Shown here: positions 41,468-49,606 of the stretch, piece by piece
Layout: every line of letters begins with the position of its first letter
Numbering within the stretch: position 1 is the stretch's first letter
Origin: Nitrospina sp052156635
GTDB lineage: Bacteria; Nitrospinota; Nitrospinia; Nitrospinales; Nitrospinaceae
Direction of reading: 5' to 3'
Assembly: GCF_052156635.1 (NCBI RefSeq)
Contig: NZ_JBQKUO010000002.1
Coordinates: forward strand, 124,001-188,000
DNA: 64,000 nt
Made by a program: the position numbers and the translations under genes
The notes under the pieces: model-generated
The model's database searches: none
What the model was told of the DNA's origin: nothing
The model's input: only the letters and a program-made list of their open reading frames with translations

Positions 41468-41746
41468 ATGTCCACGCACCCGGTTGACAAGCTGGAGCGC
41501 CTCGTCTCCGAATGGATCGAGACCGCCCGCACCCTGCGGGAAGAAAACGCTCGCTTGCAAACCGAAGTCCGGCAACTGCGACAGCAGGTGGAATCTCTCT
41601 CGCAGGAGCAGAACGGCACCCAGGCGAAACTGAACCGCCTCGCCAGCCTGGAAGCGGAGCAGAGACGCTGGGAGGAGGAGAGAAAAACCATGCGGACCAA
41701 AGTGCGCGGCATCCTCGAACAGCTCCACCGCATTCCCGCAGAGTGA
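41468..41746 (+). CDS. ZapB-like coiled-coil protein
   Basis: 92 aa, nearly all coiled coil (about 20-75, REENARLQTEVRQLRQQVESL and on), no membrane segment. Size, composition and the position just before zapA match the ZapB-type cell-division helpers, but coiled coils mislead by eye, so the name is tentative. It has no ribosome-binding site, consistent with a leaderless mRNA from the promoter immediately upstream. The stop is 5 nt before the zapA ATG. Confidence 0.65.
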   Translation: MSTHPVDKLERLVSEWIETARTLREENARLQTEVRQLRQQVESLSQEQNGTQAKLNRLASLEAEQRRWEEERKTMRTKVRGILEQLHRIPAE

Positions 41747-41751
41747 CGGCC

Positions 41752-42075
41752 ATGGCTCCCGGCACGCAGATCCAGATTTACGGAAAAAAATACACCGTCA
41801 AAGCGACCTCTTCCAGCGTGTCTTTGCAGGAACTCGCGGATTATGTGGATTCCCGCATGCGGGAGCTTTCGTCTACCAGCCGTACCGTTCCGGCGGATGT
41901 GGCGGTGCTCGCCGCGCTCAATATCGCGCAGGATTTATTTGAATTGAAACAACAATTTCAAGCCCTGAAGACGGAAAACGAAGCGGAAAAAAAAGAGTTG
42001 GAGGAACGGACCCGTTCCCTTTCCGAAAAGCTGGAAAACGAACTGGCGCGAACCCGCGAAAACCCCGGTAAATGA
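41752..42075 (+). CDS. zapA: cell division protein ZapA
   Basis: 107 aa. ZapA cross-links FtsZ filaments at the division ring. Sequence marks: an N-terminal IQIYGKKYTVKA strand, LQELADYVDSRMRELSS, the VAVLAALNIAQDLFEL helix and a C-terminal coiled coil. An in-frame start at 41512 lies inside the previous gene and is discounted. It is followed by 6S RNA and fau, the conserved zapA-ssrS-fau arrangement. Confidence 0.9.
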   Translation: MAPGTQIQIYGKKYTVKATSSSVSLQELADYVDSRMRELSSTSRTVPADVAVLAALNIAQDLFELKQQFQALKTENEAEKKELEERTRSLSEKLENELARTRENPGK

Positions 42076-42090
42076 CACAAAAGAATAGGC

Positions 42091-42119
42091 TTGAGGGGGT
42101 TCTGGGGTTGTGCTACGAT
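42091..42119 (+). promoter_or_regulatory. sigma70-like promoter of 6S RNA
   Basis: TTGAGG (42091-42096), 17-nt spacer, TACGAT (42114-42119), giving +1 near 42126. The -10 box is identical to that of the ZapB-like gene promoter. Confidence 0.65.
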
Positions 42120-42125
42120 TGATCG

Positions 42126-42329
42126 AAAAATGGGGTACAGTGCTTCCCTGTGGTGCTCGAGTATAAAATCAATTCTTGAGCCAACATTAACCAACGGGAT
42201 CGAAACTGGCTGTGGTGAGCAAGCCTCCGTCGGAGGAAGCCTAAAACAGTTCACGGAGAACCCACCTGTCCTTGGCAGGTTCAAAAACTGATTTTGACAC
42301 GGCACACGCGGGGAAGCATTTCCGAATAT
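42126..42329 (+). ncRNA. ssrS: 6S RNA
   Basis: 6S RNA binds the sigma70 RNA polymerase holoenzyme by mimicking an open promoter. The core GGTGAGCA (42214-42221), then CCTCC-gtc-GGAGG (42224-42236), AAGCCT and AAAAC, then an ACCTG/CAGGT hairpin (42264-42280), follow the E. coli 6S RNA order closely. The ends close into a 12-bp stem: TGCTTCCCTGTG (42141-42152) with CGCGGGGAAGCA (42307-42318), with G-U pairs. The gene lies between zapA and fau, the classical ssrS locus, and has its own promoter. The ends are estimates, within about 10 nt. Confidence 0.87.
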
Positions 42330-42655
42330 TTTAGTGGGTGTGCAGGCGGTAAACCCGGTCGCCAGTTCCCAGTAAGGGACGAGCCGAAAATCAGGCGGGA
42401 CCGGTTTTGATTTTGAAAAGGATCAACGGATCTTGAATCAGGGATACGTTATTAAATATAAAATCTGGACAACTCCCCAACGGTTTGCCGGTAGGTTCTC
42501 GCCTTGTGCAGTGCGGCCAGGTGCCACAAGCCAGCGCAAACCCGATTCTTCCCGTGATTCGGAAGGGTCCGGTTGACGCGGCAGACCGCTTCCACTGACT
42601 CCTCCAGAGCCTGACCCTCTTTACTTGGTATCACCCACGGAATATTGAGGGCTCT
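42330..42655 (+). other. 326-nt stretch without a supported gene between 6S RNA and fau
   Basis: I see no convincing protein gene here on either strand. It holds an inverted repeat, AAAATCA (42387-42393) and TGATTTT (42408-42414), followed by GAAAAGG, which may help end 6S transcription. A minus-strand frame at 42452-42661 (69 codons) is open, but overlaps the fau start and lacks a ribosome-binding site. The stretch could be a longer 6S precursor tail, a second small RNA, or a fau leader. Confidence 0.4.
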
Positions 42656-43228
42656 TTGCATTCGAAAGCAGTCATCCGGAAAGAGATTCTGGCCCATCGC
42701 CGGACCCTGGATCCGGAAAGCCTGAAAACGCTGAGCGGCCGCATCACCGAAACGGTGCTGGAACTGGATGCGTTCCGGCGTGCGGGTACCATGTTGATTT
42801 ACCTGTCCATTCCCGGTGAGGTGGAAACGGACGGTCTGGTCAGCGCAGCGCTGGATGCCGGTAAGCGCGTGTGCGTGCCGGTCGTCCATTCCCGGTCAGG
42901 CGAACTCACCGCCACGCACCTTCCGGGATGGGACATCGAGTTCCGAACCGGGCCGTTCGGTATCCGCGAGCCGGAGGACCGGTTCCTCAATCGGGTGCCG
43001 CCGGAGGAAATCGACCTGGTTTTGCTGCCGGGTCTGGCTTTTGACAGGAAAGGGGGACGCATCGGGTATGGCAAGGGATACTTCGACCGGTTTCTTGACC
43101 GGTTGAACGACCGCGCAGGCAGGATTGCACTGGCTTTCGATTTCCAGATTCACGACACCCTGCCTCAAAGCCCTTTGGACCGGCGCGTTCACAAAGTCAT
43201 AACTGAGAAAGAGATCATTCATTGCTGA
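42656..43228 (+). CDS. fau: 5-formyltetrahydrofolate cyclo-ligase
   Basis: 190 aa. It converts 5-formyl-THF to 5,10-methenyl-THF with ATP. Family signs: RKEILAHRRTLDP at the start, MLIYLSIPGEVETDGLV, FGIREPE, LLPGLAFDRKGGRIGYGKGYFDRFL. The start is a TTG at 42656 with GAGG 5 nt before it; no ATG or GTG fits. Downstream of 6S RNA, as in many proteobacteria, where the two are co-transcribed; here a 326-nt gap separates them. RNase Y follows 53 bp later. Confidence 0.93.
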   Translation: MHSKAVIRKEILAHRRTLDPESLKTLSGRITETVLELDAFRRAGTMLIYLSIPGEVETDGLVSAALDAGKRVCVPVVHSRSGELTATHLPGWDIEFRTGPFGIREPEDRFLNRVPPEEIDLVLLPGLAFDRKGGRIGYGKGYFDRFLDRLNDRAGRIALAFDFQIHDTLPQSPLDRRVHKVITEKEIIHC

Positions 43229-43281
43229 GCGGAGGGTTCCGTTCGGGCAGGATGTTTTGAGATATAACCAGGGGTTACGTT

Positions 43282-44871
43282 ATGGGAAATGCAACGGGTG
43301 GTATGGAACTGAGCTTGGTGACATTGATTGTGAGCCTGGCCGGGACCCTGGGTATCGGGTTTTTCGCCGGATACCTTCTGCGCAAGAAACTCTCTGAGTT
43401 TCAGTTGAAAGAGTCGGAGGAACTGGGCGCCAGGATCCTTCAGGAAGCGGAAAAGGAAGCGGAAAGGCTCAAGAAGGAAGCCGAACTCCAGGTCAAGGAA
43501 GAGCAGATCGCCATCAGGGCCCGCATGGAGAAGGAACTGGAGGGTGAGATGAGCGAGCTGCGTGAGCAGGAGAAGGCCCTGCGCCAGAAAGAAACCGAGC
43601 TGAACAACCTCATCGAAAAAAACCGCCAGGCGGAACGCAATTTCGAGTACCGCGGAAAGGAACTCGACGAAAAAGAAGCCGCGGTTGCGAAACAGAAACA
43701 GGAATACGAGACGCTGGTCGTCGATCAGATCAAAAAACTCGAATCCATCAGCAACTACACGGCCGAGGAGGCAAAGGAAGCGATCCGCAACCAGATGCTG
43801 GAAGAGGCACGCCAGGATGCGGCGCGTCAGGTGAAGCGCATCGAGGAAGAGGCGCGGACCAATGCGGAAGAAGAAGCCCGCCGCCTCATTTCCATGGCGG
43901 TGCAGCGGCTGGCCTCCGACCACGTGGCGGAAACCACCGTATCGGTAGTCGAGTTGCCGAACGACGACATCAAGGGCCGCATCATCGGACGCGAAGGACG
44001 CAACATCCGTGCGCTCGAGCAGAGCACGGGCGTCGACCTCATCATCGACGACACGCCGGGTGCGGTGGTGCTGTCCAGCTTCGATCCCATCCGCCGGGAG
44101 ATCGCGCGCCGCGCGCTGGAGAAACTCACCCTCGACGGACGCATCCACCCCGGCCGCATCGAGGAAGTGGTCTCCAAGTGCAAAAAGGAAATCAACCAGG
44201 ACATCATCGATGCCGGCGAGCAGGCGGTGATGGACGTCGGCGTGGACCGCATGCATCCGGACATGGTGAAACTGCTGGGCCGACTCAAGTACCGCACCAG
44301 CTACACGCAGAACGTGCTCCAGCATTCCAAGGAAGTGGCGTGGGTGTGCGGCGCGATTGCTTCCGAGATGGGCCTGGATGTGCAGTTGGCAAAACGCTGT
44401 GGACTCCTGCATGACATCGGAAAGGCCATCGACCGGCAGACCGACGGCACGCACACCCAGCTCGGCGTGGACATCGCCAATCGCTACAACGAACACAAGT
44501 ACGTGATCAATGCCATCGGCGCGCATCACGAAGACATCGAACCGGATTCCATTTATGCCGTGCTGGTTGCAGCCGGGGATACCATCTCCGCGTCCCGGCC
44601 GGGCGCGCGCCGCGAAATGCTGGAGACCTACGTCAAACGCATGTCGCAGCTGGAAGAAATCGGTGATTCGTTCAAGGGCGTCGAAAAGACCTATGCGATC
44701 CAGGCCGGACGCGAGGTGCGCATCGTCGTCGTTCCCGACAATATCACCGACGAGGAAGCCATCCTGCTGTCCAAGGACGTGGCCAAACGCATCGAAAAGG
44801 AAGTGACGTACCCCGGCGAGATCAAGATCACGGTGGTGCGCGAATCCCGCTTTGTGCAGATCGCCCGCTGA
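43282..44871 (+). CDS. rny: ribonuclease Y
   Basis: 529 aa, membrane-anchored endoribonuclease for mRNA decay. One N-terminal transmembrane helix (about 8-30), a long coiled coil (to about 200), a KH domain (VVELPNDDIKGRIIGREGRNIRALE) and an HD hydrolase domain with HSKEVAWVCG and CGLLHDIGKA, which carries the HD metal-binding pair. Length is typical of the family. AGGGG precedes the ATG. With RNase R (rnr) also in the window, two different RNA-decay enzymes are encoded nearby. Confidence 0.96.
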   Translation: MGNATGGMELSLVTLIVSLAGTLGIGFFAGYLLRKKLSEFQLKESEELGARILQEAEKEAERLKKEAELQVKEEQIAIRARMEKELEGEMSELREQEKALRQKETELNNLIEKNRQAERNFEYRGKELDEKEAAVAKQKQEYETLVVDQIKKLESISNYTAEEAKEAIRNQMLEEARQDAARQVKRIEEEARTNAEEEARRLISMAVQRLASDHVAETTVSVVELPNDDIKGRIIGREGRNIRALEQSTGVDLIIDDTPGAVVLSSFDPIRREIARRALEKLTLDGRIHPGRIEEVVSKCKKEINQDIIDAGEQAVMDVGVDRMHPDMVKLLGRLKYRTSYTQNVLQHSKEVAWVCGAIASEMGLDVQLAKRCGLLHDIGKAIDRQTDGTHTQLGVDIANRYNEHKYVINAIGAHHEDIEPDSIYAVLVAAGDTISASRPGARREMLETYVKRMSQLEEIGDSFKGVEKTYAIQAGREVRIVVVPDNITDEEAILLSKDVAKRIEKEVTYPGEIKITVVRESRFVQIAR

Positions 44872-44961
44872 TAAAGGCGGTCCGTCAACAATCCGAAAAC
44901 TCCCATGCACCCGCTTGCTGAACGCGGGTGTGTTCCTTCAAATTCCCTAACCTCCGAATTC

Positions 44962-46464
44962 ATGGAAGAGACCAGCAATTTTCTACAACAGCGCCGCGAT
45001 AAACTCGATGAACTGCGGCAGATGGGTGTCAACCCCTACATCAACCGCTTCAAGGTCAACGCGCATATCGGCGATCTTTTGTCCGCTCACGGGGATAAAA
45101 GCAAGGAAACACTCGACGAGGAAAATCTGAATTTTGTCGTCGCCGGGCGCGTCATGACCCGCCGCAAGCATGGCAAGACCACGTTCTGCCACATCAAGGA
45201 CGGCACCGGACAGTTCCAGATTTATGTGAAGAAGGACGATATCGGCGCGGACAACTACGAATGGTTCAGCAAGGTGGACATGGGGGATTTCCTCGGCGCC
45301 GAAGGGCGGTTGTCCAAAACCAAAACGGGTGAGCTCACCCTGTTCTGCACGAAGGTCACCCTGCTTTCCAAATCGCTCCTGCCGCTTCCGGAAAAATGGC
45401 ACGGTTTGAAAGATGTCGAGCTGCGTTACCGCCAGCGGTACGTGGACCTCATCGTCAATCCCGGGGTGAAGGATGTGTTCGTGGCGCGGAGTCGCATCAT
45501 CCAGGCCATCCGCACCTTTTTGAACGATCGAGATTACCTGGAAGTGGAAACGCCGATGATGCAGTCCATCCCCGGCGGCGCGACGGCGAAACCGTTCAAG
45601 ACGCACCACAATGCGCTCGACATGGAACTGTACCTGCGTGTGGCGCCGGAGTTATTCCTGAAACGGCTGGTGGTCGGCGGCATCGACCGGGTGTACGAGA
45701 TCAACCGCAATTTTCGCAATGAAGGCATTTCTACCCAGCACAATCCCGAGTTCACCATGCTGGAGTTTTACACCGCCTACGCGGATTACCGGGATCTCAT
45801 GGACCTGACCGAGGAGTTGTTCCGTTACATCGGCACCAACGTGTTCAACACGCTCACCTTCCCCTGCACGATTAACGACAAGGAAGGCCGTACGGAAACC
45901 CTCGATCTGTCGAAACCGTTTCAGCGGTACACGTTCTTTCAGTCCATCACGGAGCTGGGGGGCGTGCCCGCGGACGTGCTTCAGGATTACGACAAGATCA
46001 CCGGCTATGCGCTCGAGCACAAGGTGCCGCTGGAAAAACGTGACACGCTGGGCAAGGTTCAGGGCAAGCTGTTCGACCACTTTGTCGAACCGAAGCTGGT
46101 GCAGCCGACGTTCATCATCGACTACCCGCTGGAACTGTCGCCGTTGTCCAAAAAAAAGGAAGACGATCCCAACCTGGTGGAACGCTTCGAGTTTTTTGTC
46201 GGGTGCCGGGAGCTGGCCAACGCGTACACCGAGTTGAACGATCCCATCGACCAGAAAGCCCGGTTTGAACAGCAGGTGGCGCAGAAGGATGCGGGAGACG
46301 AGGAAGCACACTGGATGGACCTCGATTTCATCCGCGCACTGGAATACGGCATGCCGCCGACGGCGGGCGAGGGCATCGGCATCGACCGCCTGGCCATGCT
46401 TTTCACCAACTCCCCGTCCATCCGGGATGTGATTTTGTTCCCGCAGTTGAAAAAAGAATCCTGA
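44962..46464 (+). CDS. lysS: lysyl-tRNA synthetase (class II)
   Basis: 500 aa. An OB-fold anticodon domain (about 55-160, VAGRVMTRRKHGKTTFCHIKDGTG) is followed by the class II core: RYVDLIVNPGV, motif 2 FRNEGISTQHNPEFTMLEFYTAY, and motif 3 PPTAGEGIGIDRLAMLF. It charges tRNA-Lys. ATG 44962 (MEETSNFL) is preferred to an in-frame ATG at 44905; neither has a clear ribosome-binding site. It lies 90 bp after rny and 61 bp before the Lol operon, with a small hairpin between. Confidence 0.96.
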   Translation: MEETSNFLQQRRDKLDELRQMGVNPYINRFKVNAHIGDLLSAHGDKSKETLDEENLNFVVAGRVMTRRKHGKTTFCHIKDGTGQFQIYVKKDDIGADNYEWFSKVDMGDFLGAEGRLSKTKTGELTLFCTKVTLLSKSLLPLPEKWHGLKDVELRYRQRYVDLIVNPGVKDVFVARSRIIQAIRTFLNDRDYLEVETPMMQSIPGGATAKPFKTHHNALDMELYLRVAPELFLKRLVVGGIDRVYEINRNFRNEGISTQHNPEFTMLEFYTAYADYRDLMDLTEELFRYIGTNVFNTLTFPCTINDKEGRTETLDLSKPFQRYTFFQSITELGGVPADVLQDYDKITGYALEHKVPLEKRDTLGKVQGKLFDHFVEPKLVQPTFIIDYPLELSPLSKKKEDDPNLVERFEFFVGCRELANAYTELNDPIDQKARFEQQVAQKDAGDEEAHWMDLDFIRALEYGMPPTAGEGIGIDRLAMLFTNSPSIRDVILFPQLKKES

Positions 46465-46482
46465 ACGCCGTACTCTAATCAT

Positions 46483-46502
46483 CCGGACTGCGGTCCGGTT
46501 TC
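46483..46502 (+). terminator. weak terminator after lysS
   Basis: CCGGAC (46483-46488), TGCG loop, GTCCGG (46493-46498), followed only by TTT. It separates lysS from the Lol genes; leakiness is likely given the short T-run. Confidence 0.4.
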
Positions 46503-46525
46503 GGTCAACCTCACTTGCCATCGTC

Positions 46526-47794
46526 ATGGGTTACGAATTACGAGTCAGCTGGCGGTACCTCTGCTCCCGGAAATCCCACAAGTTCATCTCCCTCATCACC
46601 TTCATCTCCGTCGGCGGGGTGGCCCTGGGCGTGATGGCGCTCATCGTGGTCATCGCCGTCATGTCCGGTTTCAGTAAGAACCTGCGCGACAAGATCCTCG
46701 GCACCAACAGCCACATCGTGGTAACGAGTTTCGAGCGCGAGGGCATCGCCCATTACGAAAAAATCGTGAGTACGGTGAAGGAAGTCGAGCAGGTGAAGGC
46801 GGCGGCGCCGTTCATCCTCAAGCAGGTGATGCTCACCTACGGCCAGCGCACGTCCGGTGTGGTGATCCGCGGTGTCGATCCCAAACGGGAGGGCGACATC
46901 TCCGATCTTGAGAAGAACATGGTGGAGGGCAAACTGGAGAACCTGGCAGGAACCGCCCCCAGTAAATCGAATATCCATCGGCAGGGGATCATTCTCGGGG
47001 TGGAGTTGTCACGCTCGCTCGGCGCGTCGGTGGGGGATGTCATCGGTATGCTCGCGCCCTCGGTGCGCATGACCCCGCTGGGCGTCATCCCGAACATCAA
47101 GATGGTGCAGGTGGTGGGGCTGTTCCAATCCGGCATGTATGAATACGATGCCAACCTCGCGTTCGTGTCGATCGAATCCGCACAAAAGCTGTTCAATATG
47201 AAGGGCACGGTGACGGGTGTGGAGATCAAGGTCGAGGACATTGACCTCGCGTGGAAAACCGCCGAATCCATACAGAAAAAGCTGGAGTTCCCCTACATCA
47301 CCCGCGACTGGATGCAGATGAACAAGAATTTGTTTTCGGCGCTCAAGCTGGAGAAAATCACCATGTTCATCATTCTCATCCTCATCATTCTTGTCGCCGC
47401 GTTCAACATCATCAGCACGCTGTTCATGGTGGTCATGGAAAAGTCCAAGGACATCGCGATTTTGAAATCCATGGGGGCCACCGGCGGCAGCATCATGAAA
47501 ATTTTCAGTATGCAGGGACTGATTATCGGTCTCGTCGGAACGGGGCTGGGGGTGGTGGCGGGATTCACCATCGTGCCCAACCTGAATGAGATCGTCGGTT
47601 TCATCGAGTCGATGTTCAGCATCCAGGCGTTTCCGAGCGATGTGTATTACCTCGACCGCCTGCCGTCGGAGATTCAATACTTCGATTCTTTTTTGATCAT
47701 CGTATTTTCCATTCTCATCTGCTTTGCGGCGTCGCTGTATCCCGCGTGGCGCGCGGCGCGGCTGGACCCGGTGGACGGATTGCGTTATGAATGA
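46526..47794 (+). CDS. lipoprotein-releasing ABC transporter permease (LolC/LolE)
   Basis: 422 aa. One N-terminal transmembrane helix (ISVGGVALGVMALIVVIAVMSGFSK) is followed by a large periplasmic region and three C-terminal helices (IILILIILVAAFNIISTLFM, GLIIGLVGTGLGVVAGF, SFLIIVFSILICFAASLYPAWRAARLDPVDGLRYE). With LolD it extracts lipoproteins from the inner membrane for LolA. A single permease is present, so it may form a homodimer where E. coli has LolC plus LolE. Its stop overlaps the lolD start by 8 nt. Confidence 0.93.
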   Translation: MGYELRVSWRYLCSRKSHKFISLITFISVGGVALGVMALIVVIAVMSGFSKNLRDKILGTNSHIVVTSFEREGIAHYEKIVSTVKEVEQVKAAAPFILKQVMLTYGQRTSGVVIRGVDPKREGDISDLEKNMVEGKLENLAGTAPSKSNIHRQGIILGVELSRSLGASVGDVIGMLAPSVRMTPLGVIPNIKMVQVVGLFQSGMYEYDANLAFVSIESAQKLFNMKGTVTGVEIKVEDIDLAWKTAESIQKKLEFPYITRDWMQMNKNLFSALKLEKITMFIILILIILVAAFNIISTLFMVVMEKSKDIAILKSMGATGGSIMKIFSMQGLIIGLVGTGLGVVAGFTIVPNLNEIVGFIESMFSIQAFPSDVYYLDRLPSEIQYFDSFLIIVFSILICFAASLYPAWRAARLDPVDGLRYE

Positions 47795-48497
47795 TCCGCG
47801 CGGAGAGATCCTGCTCAGCGTGACCGGCGTGTGGAAAGCCTACCGGCGCAATGCGGAGTCGGTCGAGGTGCTCCGGAATGCCGACCTGCAGGTGAAGACG
47901 GGGGAGGTCCTCGGTATCGTCGGCGCCAGCGGGGCGGGCAAAAGCACGTTGCTGCACATCATGGGCGGCCTCGACCACCCGCAGAAGGGAAAGGTCGAAT
48001 TCAAGGGACAGGACATCTTCGCCAAGAAAAACGGTTTCCTGGAGCAGTTCCGCAACCGCCATGTCGGCTTTGTGTTTCAGTTGTTCAACCTGTTGCCGGA
48101 TTTCACCGCACTGGAAAACACGCTGTTTCCCGGTTTCATTGGGGGGCAGGATGAGGGCGAGCTTCGCGAGCGAGCCGTGGGCCTGCTCACGCAGATGGGA
48201 TTGAAAGACCGCCTGCATCACAAGCCCGGAGAGTTGTCTGGCGGTGAGACCCAGCGGGTGGCGCTGGCGAGGAGCCTGGTCAACCAACCGGATCTTTTGC
48301 TGGCGGATGAGCCTACGGGCAACCTCGACTCAAAATCCAGCGATGCATTCATGGACCTGGTGCGCGATCTCAACAAGAAATCCAACCAGACGTTTGTCAT
48401 TGTCACCCACAGTCCACGCATCGCCAAAAGCCTGGACCGGGTCCTGCAACTGGTGGACGGCGAGATCAAACCGATCGACAAGGAATTGATTCTGTAA
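47787..48497 (+). CDS. lolD: lipoprotein-releasing ABC transporter ATP-binding protein
   Basis: 236 aa ATPase. Walker A GASGAGKST, signature LSGGETQRVALAR, Walker B LLLADEPTGNLDSKSS and the switch histidine in VTHSPR are intact; the length matches LolD/MacB-like ATPases. ATG 47787 overlaps the LolC/E stop by 8 nt, so synthesis is coupled. An in-frame start at 47724 lies within the permease gene and is discounted. LpxD follows 22 bp later. Confidence 0.94.
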   Translation: MNDPRGEILLSVTGVWKAYRRNAESVEVLRNADLQVKTGEVLGIVGASGAGKSTLLHIMGGLDHPQKGKVEFKGQDIFAKKNGFLEQFRNRHVGFVFQLFNLLPDFTALENTLFPGFIGGQDEGELRERAVGLLTQMGLKDRLHHKPGELSGGETQRVALARSLVNQPDLLLADEPTGNLDSKSSDAFMDLVRDLNKKSNQTFVIVTHSPRIAKSLDRVLQLVDGEIKPIDKELIL

Positions 48498-48519
48498 CCT
48501 TTCACACCCAAGAGGCAGT

Positions 48520-49536
48520 ATGAAACTGAAGGACATCATCGCGCAGGTGGGCGGCACCGTGCAGGGCGACGACCAGATCGACATCACCGATGCGTGCGGA
48601 CTCGACCACGCCCAGGCCGGACACATCACCTTCCTCGCCGATAAAAAATACAAGGACAAACTGGCAACTTCTCCCGCCTCGGCGGTGCTGGTCAAAGAGC
48701 CGATGGAAACAGGTATGACGCAGGTCATCCACCCCGCGCCCCAGCTTGCGTTCGCCAAAATCCTCGCCGCATTCCATCCCGAGCCGAAACCCGAACCCGG
48801 GATCGACGAGCGCGCGGCTGTGGACCCAACGGCGAAGCTTGGCAAAAACGTCACCGTTTTTCCTTTCGTCACCCTCGGCAAAGACGTGACCGTCGGCGAC
48901 AACACGGTACTGTATCCCGGCGTGGTGGTTCACGACGGGAGCCGCATCGGTAACGATTGCACCCTGCATGCCAACGTCACCGTGTATCGGGATACGCAGA
49001 TCGGCAGCGGCGTCATTCTGCATTCCGGTGTGGTGGTCGGGGCGGACGGGTTTGGCTACACGCCGAACGAGAAAGGCGAACATGTGAAGATCATGCAGGT
49101 CGGCCGGGTGGTCATTGAAGACAACGTCGAGGTCGGGGCGAATACCTGCATCGACCGCGCGGCGTTCGGCGAAACCGTCATCCGGCAGGGAACGAAGATC
49201 GACAATCTCGTCCAGGTGGCGCACAACTGTGACATCGGGCCACACTCCATCCTCGTCTCGCAGGTGGGGTTGTCTGGAAGCTGCAAACTGGGACACCATG
49301 TCATCCTCGCCGGCCAGGTGGGACTGGCCGATCACGTGACCCTCGGCAGCCAGGTGATTGTTGCGGCCAAGGGAGGTGTGAACAAGGACATTCCCGATGC
49401 GGGATTCTACGGTGGAAGCCCTGCCGTCTCGGGCATGACCTGGAAAAAATACGTTACGATGTTTCCCAAACTGCCGGAAATGGCGCAGAAACTGAGAGAA
49501 TTGGAAAAGCGCCTGAATGCGATTGAAAACAAATGA
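48520..49536 (+). CDS. lpxD: UDP-3-O-acylglucosamine N-acyltransferase
   Basis: 338 aa, left-handed parallel beta-helix enzyme of lipid A synthesis, adding the N-linked 3-hydroxyacyl chain from ACP. An N-terminal uridine-binding domain (about 1-100) precedes hexapeptide repeats (GKNVTVFPFVTLGKDVTVGDN and on). The catalytic His lies in VQVAHNCDIGPHS. The C-terminal helix is coiled-coil-like (MAQKLRELEKRLNAIENK). With KdsA it shows LPS is made. It follows lolD by 22 bp, probably in one operon. Confidence 0.95.
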   Translation: MKLKDIIAQVGGTVQGDDQIDITDACGLDHAQAGHITFLADKKYKDKLATSPASAVLVKEPMETGMTQVIHPAPQLAFAKILAAFHPEPKPEPGIDERAAVDPTAKLGKNVTVFPFVTLGKDVTVGDNTVLYPGVVVHDGSRIGNDCTLHANVTVYRDTQIGSGVILHSGVVVGADGFGYTPNEKGEHVKIMQVGRVVIEDNVEVGANTCIDRAAFGETVIRQGTKIDNLVQVAHNCDIGPHSILVSQVGLSGSCKLGHHVILAGQVGLADHVTLGSQVIVAAKGGVNKDIPDAGFYGGSPAVSGMTWKKYVTMFPKLPEMAQKLRELEKRLNAIENK

Positions 49537-49542
49537 AAACGC

Positions 49543-49573
49543 TTGCTAAAATAAACAAATAATGTATTTTAGC
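49543..49573 (+). promoter_or_regulatory. palindrome-framed promoter of the leucine-rich-repeat gene
   Basis: The 9-bp arms GCTAAAATA (49545-49553) and TATTTTAGC (49565-49573) form a perfect inverted repeat with an 11-nt centre. TTGCTA (49543-49548) and TATTTT (49565-49570), 16 nt apart, are plausible -35 and -10 boxes that coincide with the arms. A repressor or activator site is suggested; a Rho-independent terminator is less likely because the stem is A/T-rich. Confidence 0.45.
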
Positions 49574-49606
49574 GAACTTTTGTGATTCTAAAAGGTGGAT
49601 CGAAAC

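Noticed and set aside
42452..42661. 69-codon minus-strand frame in the 6S-fau gap
   Set aside because: Its protein has plausible composition, but it overlaps the fau start and has no ribosome-binding site or conserved pattern; the gap is better explained as non-coding.
43219..44910. 563-codon minus-strand frame across rny
   Set aside because: Shadow of the RNase Y coiled-coil coding strand; Phe/Leu-rich because the sense strand is Glu/Lys-rich.
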